Shown: in pieces, positions 58,601-64,000 of the stretch
Layout of the letters: the number at the start of each line of letters is the position of its first letter
How positions within the stretch are numbered: position 1 is the first letter of the stretch
From: Zelopaecilomyces penicillatus
Lineage: Eukaryota; Ascomycota; Sordariomycetes; Hypocreales; Pseudodiploosporaceae
Reading direction: 5' to 3'
Assembly: GCA_005765155.1 (NCBI GenBank)
Contig: VCCP01000004.1
Coordinates: forward strand, 2,914,001 to 2,978,000
Length of the DNA: 64,000 bases
The notes under the pieces: model-generated
Told to the model about the DNA's origin: nothing
The model's input: the letters and a program-made list of their open reading frames with translations, nothing else
Databases searched by the model: none
Program-made: the position numbers and the translations under genes

Positions 58601-59056
58601 AACTCTTCCAGTTATGGGTGTCAACTTTACGGGAGCATCTCCTCCGTTTGAGCCTGACATCATGGGCCTCATGGATGAGTTTGAATATGAGCCAGAGTGA
58701 CTGTGACCGTGGCCGTGGCTGTGACTGTGACTATGGCTATGGCTGTGACTATGGCTGTGGCCATGACCGTGGCCATGGCTGTATGAAGAATCCATCGAGT
58801 CGGTGCTAGTATTACTTCGACGTCGACTGGAGTTTGAGGTGGCGTGTCCAGGAGAATAAGATGAGCCGTAAGATGGTGAGGCTCTTCGGTGGCCCTGAGC
58901 CAACGGCTGCTGAGAGTTTGATGGATCCGAAGGGATAGGATATCTCGAAGTCGACGATGGATCTTGATCCAAGGAGGATCTCTTTCTATCCCTTCTTATG
59001 GGATGTGAATCGATGTGTTCGTCATCGACGTTCATGATGTTCCTAAGGCTAGCCAT
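55668..59056 (-). CDS. C2H2 zinc-finger regulator with fungal_trans domain, AmdX-like
   Basis: Six exons on the minus strand (59056-58544, 58482-58457, 58401-58297, 58237-57070, 57010-56879, 56738-55668) give 1004 aa; every join keeps frame. Two tandem C2H2 fingers are rebuilt by splicing: Cys164, Cys167, His182, His186, and Cys193, Cys198, His211, His216. The spacing and the RAEHLRRHQLSH helix resemble the carbon/nitrogen regulator AmdX and Klf1-like factors. A long Gly/Ser/Tyr/Pro-rich region follows. The fungal_trans domain starts near residue 520 (YWDKFHAKYPVIHRPTF) and continues to the end. Residues 93-121 alternate His with Ser or Gly (14 His). Exon 2 is only 26 nt. Targets are unknown, and the AmdX link is by similarity of the fingers only. 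Confidence 0.85.
58694..58780 (-). repeat. Hexanucleotide tract encoding a His-Ser/His-Gly repeat
   Basis: A degenerate 6-bp unit (Ser-His or Gly-His codons) is repeated about 14 times in the first exon of the C2H2 factor. Different Ser codons (AGT, AGC) and Gly codons are mixed, so the amino-acid pattern is kept better than the DNA pattern. Confidence 0.75.
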
Positions 59057-62000
59057 GGTGGAGGGCCGGAAACGGGATCGCGGAGGTTAAGAATAAAAAG
59101 CAGAAATGGCCGGAGAGATGGGAAACACAGGACCAAGATGGGTGTACACAGCCCGGCGGGCTGAAGAGGAGTCTTGGTGGATGTAACTCGTGTGTAGATC
59201 AAGGGTAGAGAGGTAGGCCTCGCGAAAACATGTAGGAATAAGCAAGGGGGTGTGGTTGCTGAAAAGAGAAGAAACTCTCAAATAGAGGCACCTGAGATGC
59301 GAGATGGATTCGGGGAGGGAACGCGGTGCCGGGTCAGGTCTCAGCCTCACAAGTGTCAAGTTGGGGGGGGTTAAAGACGGAAACAGTCCGAGTCAAAGAC
59401 AGAAGAGAAAGCCTTCCGATTGACAAATATAGGATGAAGAAGAAGTCATCGCCATGATGAGGTGAGAGGCGGCAGTAGGAAAGAAGAGCACGAATGACAA
59501 CAGATAGGGTGAGTGACAGGGTTGCTCCAGCCAGCGAACCCAAACGAAGTCGATGTGGTTCCATAGCCCTGGGCGCCATGACGAGCCGTAGGTTGGCAGC
59601 TGAGCATGGGGTGCATGTAAAAGACATGGACAAGGCCATGAAAACGCACAAGGTATCCCTCCCCATCCCCATAAGCGGTGTCGACAGCCCATCAGCTCCC
59701 GCTTAACCCTGCGTGATGGACAAGCCTCTCTCCCCGGAACCTTGGATGTCCCCCGTCGAGGCTGACCGAGCCCTTGTAGGCACTTGCAGACCCTTGCACG
59801 AATAGGCTCATGTCCTTTGTTGACTTGGAGGAGAGGCTACGCCGCGTGGGTGGGTATGCCAGCCCTGCGGGAGGCGTCCTAGCTAGCAACCAAGGGACTG
59901 GGCTAGTGCTAATATGTATGATTGTAGTAATAACCATCCGGACGATATAGCCATCCGCCGGGAACGCACACAAATTGGATGGAGGGGTGAAGCGCGAGGA
60001 TTCCCAAGATGGTGGAGGGGTGAGGATTGCCTGCCTCGAGGCAGAGTTGCAGCACAGCAATTTTGACGTGCCTCGCCACCTGTTCGGTGCGGCAGATAGG
60101 CTTGATGATTCAAGCTCGTCGACGGGATGCAATAGCAGTACCGCAAAAGGTACCGCTGTAGATATAATTAGCACCCGCATGTGTCTACCTGTACGTATGT
60201 ACGAATATGTACGAGGCCGAGTCGGCACGCATGCTGGTATTATTAGAGACCGAAGCCCAGGCCACTTCTCAGGCCGTGCTTCGGCGTAGTGCCAACGGCC
60301 AACAACGACTGCCTATTACCAGTCTGCCAGTGTGCCGGTGCGTGTGAGCGCACGAATGCGCACGCCTCTTGTTGGATTCCAAGTTAAATTACCTCGTCCA
60401 GTGTGAACCGCCAACAAACGGAGCTTCACGGGAGGGAACGTAACGCTAACCAGCATGGCAGCAAGGGTAGGGTCCCTGACTGCGCGGGTATGGCGTCAAT
60501 GTCAGTCCCAGCTCAGTGGAGCCGACGTGAGGGGTCTCACCTGCGTAGAGGTTCTGCACTGGTACGAGACCTTCATCGTGGGCCATTGTCCTTTGGCACG
60601 CAAGCCGTCCCGTCCACGGGGGACAATACCTACATACAACTAAGCATGGCAACCACACCAGGCACATCCCCTAATAGGACAACGTGTGTTGGAGCCTTGA
60701 AGACATGGCGTGGGTGGCAGCCATGGCGGCACGCGCTTGGTCAGAGACAAACAGGGGGGCCGAGTTCCAAAACAGCTGCTGCTGCGAATGCGACGGCGGT
60801 GGGGTTGCGCACTTGGCTAACAACCGTCGTTGCGCATCGTACATGAGGGTGGTCTTAATTCCATCGCTAGTATTGGCATCGACTGAGGAGCGCGTCGTTC
60901 ATTTGGTGAGCTGCGTTTAGTGGGTGCGCGCCGCTCTGGATGTACAGTATGTTGTGGGCGGCGCCCGCACTTTTATTCCCTCCAAGAAACATGGTACTTT
61001 ACATTCACAACGAGGCTATGCGAATCTACATGACAGTTCTGGTGCGTGACTAAGTGGCCTTCCACGCAGGAGGCTAGGGTGTAGCGTGTTGCGCTCGTAT
61101 ATTCGTGCGATGTGCCGACTATACTTCTGCATCACCCTTCTTGACACAGATGAAACTGCGTCCACAGTTTGTCCTTTGATGGATCTATGAGCAAGGCCAG
61201 CGTGGTAAATTGCCAGGAATCATCAGAGATAGTGCCAATGAAAAGCGTTGGAGTGTTGTATTGTTTCAGGGTTACCATGCCACCGGCTGGCGCGCCTCTC
61301 GTTCCCGGGCCTCTGGAGAAATTATTTAGTATTTGGGTGGATACAGTGGAGGCAGCAGAAGCAAGGAAAAGGTTTCTGTGCGTGCCTTGGAGGTACCACC
61401 CGCGCAACTTGGCAACCCGGCAAACTGGGACGTAAGGTGTGTACATGGATGGAACAGAGCGCGGGCGCTTACCCTTTTCCTCCTTCTCGGGATGAGGGGG
61501 TGAGGGCTTGTTAGATTTCACCACCCTTTGTGAATGCAGGACGAGACGATTAAAGGCTTAGGCATTTCGACTGGGATGCTAGTCAGAGATCTGGTGCCAT
61601 ATCATCACCAGACAATGAGTAGAGCTTGCATCTTACCAGCAGCCTGGCAGAACGCCACGGCAAGGGAACGTCAGCCGTCTCCGAATATTGGGAATCTCAT
61701 GATGCAGAGGCTGCATTTCGCCCGTTTCTGACCGTTTGGTATTACTCCTGAAACGGCCCGTTGTGGGCTTCCACTGCCATGGAAAAGTCAAAATATAGTC
61801 TTGCTCGCCGTTGTACCTAAAAATGGCGGGCGCATTTTGAATCCCGTTCACCGCGTAGGTAGGCGCTGACAAGTGAGATCTTGCGCCGGAGCAAGATTTT
61901 TGTATCACGGGAGGGACGGAGAATCAATCAAGAGAACCAACCAGGCTGTCCCTGGTTCGCCCAACTTGTGCAGTGCTGCAGCTGAAAAGTTGGCCGTTTT

Positions 62001-64000
62001 GCCTCGAGTCTCCCTTGGATTATCATTGGCATCCCATCCCCCAGAGCTGACGTGCCGGGGCCCACGAATGGGGTGGCTAGATTGCAAGGTCTAGCCTGGC
62101 GCGCATCTCTATTGGATGTATTCTGGCCATGGGGCTCCATTGGCATCCACGAGGCCATTTCCCGCGCAGTGGAACCACCAACCAAATTGACTTCTTTGCG
62201 AGCCTGAATTTTGGCGGTCACACCTTGTAGTTGTGTTTAGTAGAAGCTGAAGCGCGGCGTCTGGCGAGCCAAACTGCTTTCGCCAACGCCCAGACACTGA
62301 TGTCACCGCTGTTCTCACCACCCGTACGAAAGTACGAGTTTGTCCCGTTTGTACGAAGCATACGTGAATCTTACCGTGGGATGCCCGCCAATAATAGATT
62401 TGATAATAGTGGATCCATCCCGTTCTTTTCTTCTCTTGTGTTGCCAACATTTAACGATGAATTTAGTTCCATTCCAGGCTTCGAAGCTGGCTTGTTAGGG
62501 AAGGGCTTTGAGGCAAACAACACGCCAAAAAGCCGGGGAAAACCGTGACCTCAAGTCCGAGAGGCCGGGGATGGATCCGAGAGAGATGGCAGCCCGGGAC
62601 ACTTTCGTCTGTCCCCCTCGTAGCAACACTCCTGGTAAGTGACCGTGCGTGCCACATCCCGAGAGTCCCAAATCCCATGTCAAGTCCAGGTGCGACCCCA
62701 GTCTTTGTTCCTCTTGGTACGGAGCATGATAGGATACGTATCGCACGATAAGGGCAACTGGTCCGTCGGGAACAAGCGCATGACCGTTGAAGGGATTGGG
62801 GGCTAGCTTTTGGGGGCTGGCGTGGCCTTGGCATGCCCAAACTTTTTTTTCCCACAGATCAAACCCCCCCTTAGCCCCCTCCTTCATCGAAGTCGATCGT
62901 CTCATAATGTCTCATTATGTCAGCCGCACAACGCGAGGAGGGCTGTTGGTTACGTACATGTTTAGAGCAGGTTCTTGGCACACAGCGCCTGGCGGCCCAA
63001 TCGACGCCAAACGATGTTGGTTGCTGGAGTTTTACCGTCACAGCTGTTGCAGGGGGTTCGGGTTGACAAGTGATTATCACATTAAGGGAGGGCTTGGAAA
63101 TGTGCTCTGCGCAATCTGTGATTGTCGGTTATTTGTTTGTACCTGACAATTTTCGCATGATACTGCATCTCTGTTGCAGTTCTGAACAACGTTCATAGAT
63201 TCTCGTCATTAGCAGGTTGGCATTAAACGTAGAAAGAAGGTAGGATGCCCCCGGTACCTTCAGTTAGTGAAGTCATATACGTCCGACCACACACATATCG
63301 GCTCTACAGACAGCCTCGACCAACACCTCTGTCACATCTCTGTGGGCCAGTCAATCACCAACAAGGGCTTCCATGGACGGCGCTTAACCCACCAGTATCG
63401 ATGCCATGTGTTGTTTGCGAAGAATAATCGATACCAGCTACATATAAGGTATGATTCAATGGATTACGAGTCCACTGCCCTCCATTGCATCGAAGACCTG
63501 CACGATGCAGGTCACCGCCCCTCCTCACCTTCCTCGCCTCCGATAGCCCAGTTGAGCCAAGAAATGCTGTGCAGTCATGCATTATGTAAGAACAGCCCCT
63601 CGTTCTTTCCTACATATGATACCTAGACCTATATCAATATTTGAGGACATTATATAACCACCAGGATTTGTGCTTTGTCTTGATGACCTGCTACACGAAC
63701 CACGACCGGCACCTGACTGGAGATTTGCTGCTTGCAACTGCCTGTTTTGCTCGCTAATCCAGATGCTATTTGATGACGGCGGGTGCATCGTTTCCATGCG
63801 ACACACGCCTCTCTATTACCCGCTGTAGAGCTGTAGAGGTGTGTTTTGTGTTCTTTCGCCAAGCCTCACTCAGTCTCATTAGGGTTTTGATTGAATCACT
63901 GGAGACCTACCTTTTCACATGAGGTACCTAAAAGTAGGTGCGTAGGGTTATCTGAAGTATGTTGATCATCTCTTCGACAAACTCTCTAATTCTACTCTCT
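59057..64000. other. Gene-poor right flank
   Basis: The first 600 bases are the leader and promoter of the minus-strand C2H2 gene. Beyond them I see no supported gene in 4.3 kb. Frames up to about 180 codons overlap on both strands without domains. Features of note are GTACG-type repeats near 60190-60215 and an AGGTA/TACCT cluster at 63905-63945. Confidence 0.5.

Noticed and set aside
59692..60228. 178-codon minus-strand frame in the right flank
   Set aside because: No domain or conserved start; overlapped by other frames; no splice support.
62463..62905. 130-136 codon overlapping minus-strand frames
   Set aside because: Two frames of similar length overlap, neither with a recognisable motif.

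Overview
This is a nuclear chromosome segment of a filamentous ascomycete, most likely a Sordariomycete of the order Hypocreales. The evidence is genes split by short introns (about 50-100 bp, GT..AG, CTAAC/CTGAC branch sites), pyrimidine-rich 5' leaders, C2H2 plus fungal_trans regulators, and fungus-specific families (DUF3405, GT90/CAP10-like). Species cannot be fixed from the sequence alone. I rebuilt gene models by hand from donor and acceptor sites, reading frame and protein family, so exon ends are inferences even where the protein is clear.

Left part (1-24 kb) is gene-sparse and mixed. It holds a long gene-free flank, a small conserved-looking 79-residue ORF with a 5'UTR intron (4797-5036), the replication licensing factor Cdt1 (7022-8587), a DHA1-type MFS transporter (9711-11858), a DUF3405 type II membrane protein (15008-17454), a membrane protein with an N-terminal SAP/HeH-like segment (18768-20276, minus) and a lone cytochrome P450 (21512-23640, minus). 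No biosynthetic core enzyme lies beside the P450 or the transporter, so this does not look like a metabolite cluster.

Right part (26-59 kb) is a dense housekeeping block with alternating strands. In order it holds eIF3 subunit i/TIF34, an ISWI chromatin remodeller, a HAPSTR1/DUF4588-like protein, a voltage-gated proton channel of the Hv1 family, a Pab2/PABPN1-like RNA-binding protein, the NEDD4-family ubiquitin ligase Rsp5, the complex I PSST/NDUFS7 subunit, a GT90 (CAP10-like) glycosyltransferase, the Rab GTPase-activating protein Gyp1, the cleavage-factor hnRNP Hrp1/Nab4 and a large C2H2 plus fungal_trans transcription factor resembling AmdX. Two genes, Pab2 and Hrp1, act in mRNA 3'-end formation. 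The last 5 kb (59.1-64 kb) shows no gene.

The most interesting item is the proton channel at 34411-35108. It is visible only after splicing two exons and carries the selectivity aspartate, the S2/S3 acids, an S4 of the RxWRxxK form and a C-terminal coiled coil. Other points are a 1.25 kb intron in HRP1 containing a possible poison exon, a 14-His alternating tract in the zinc-finger factor, microexons of 20 and 26 nt, and a scattered AGGTA/TACCT palindrome-rich motif in intergenic DNA.
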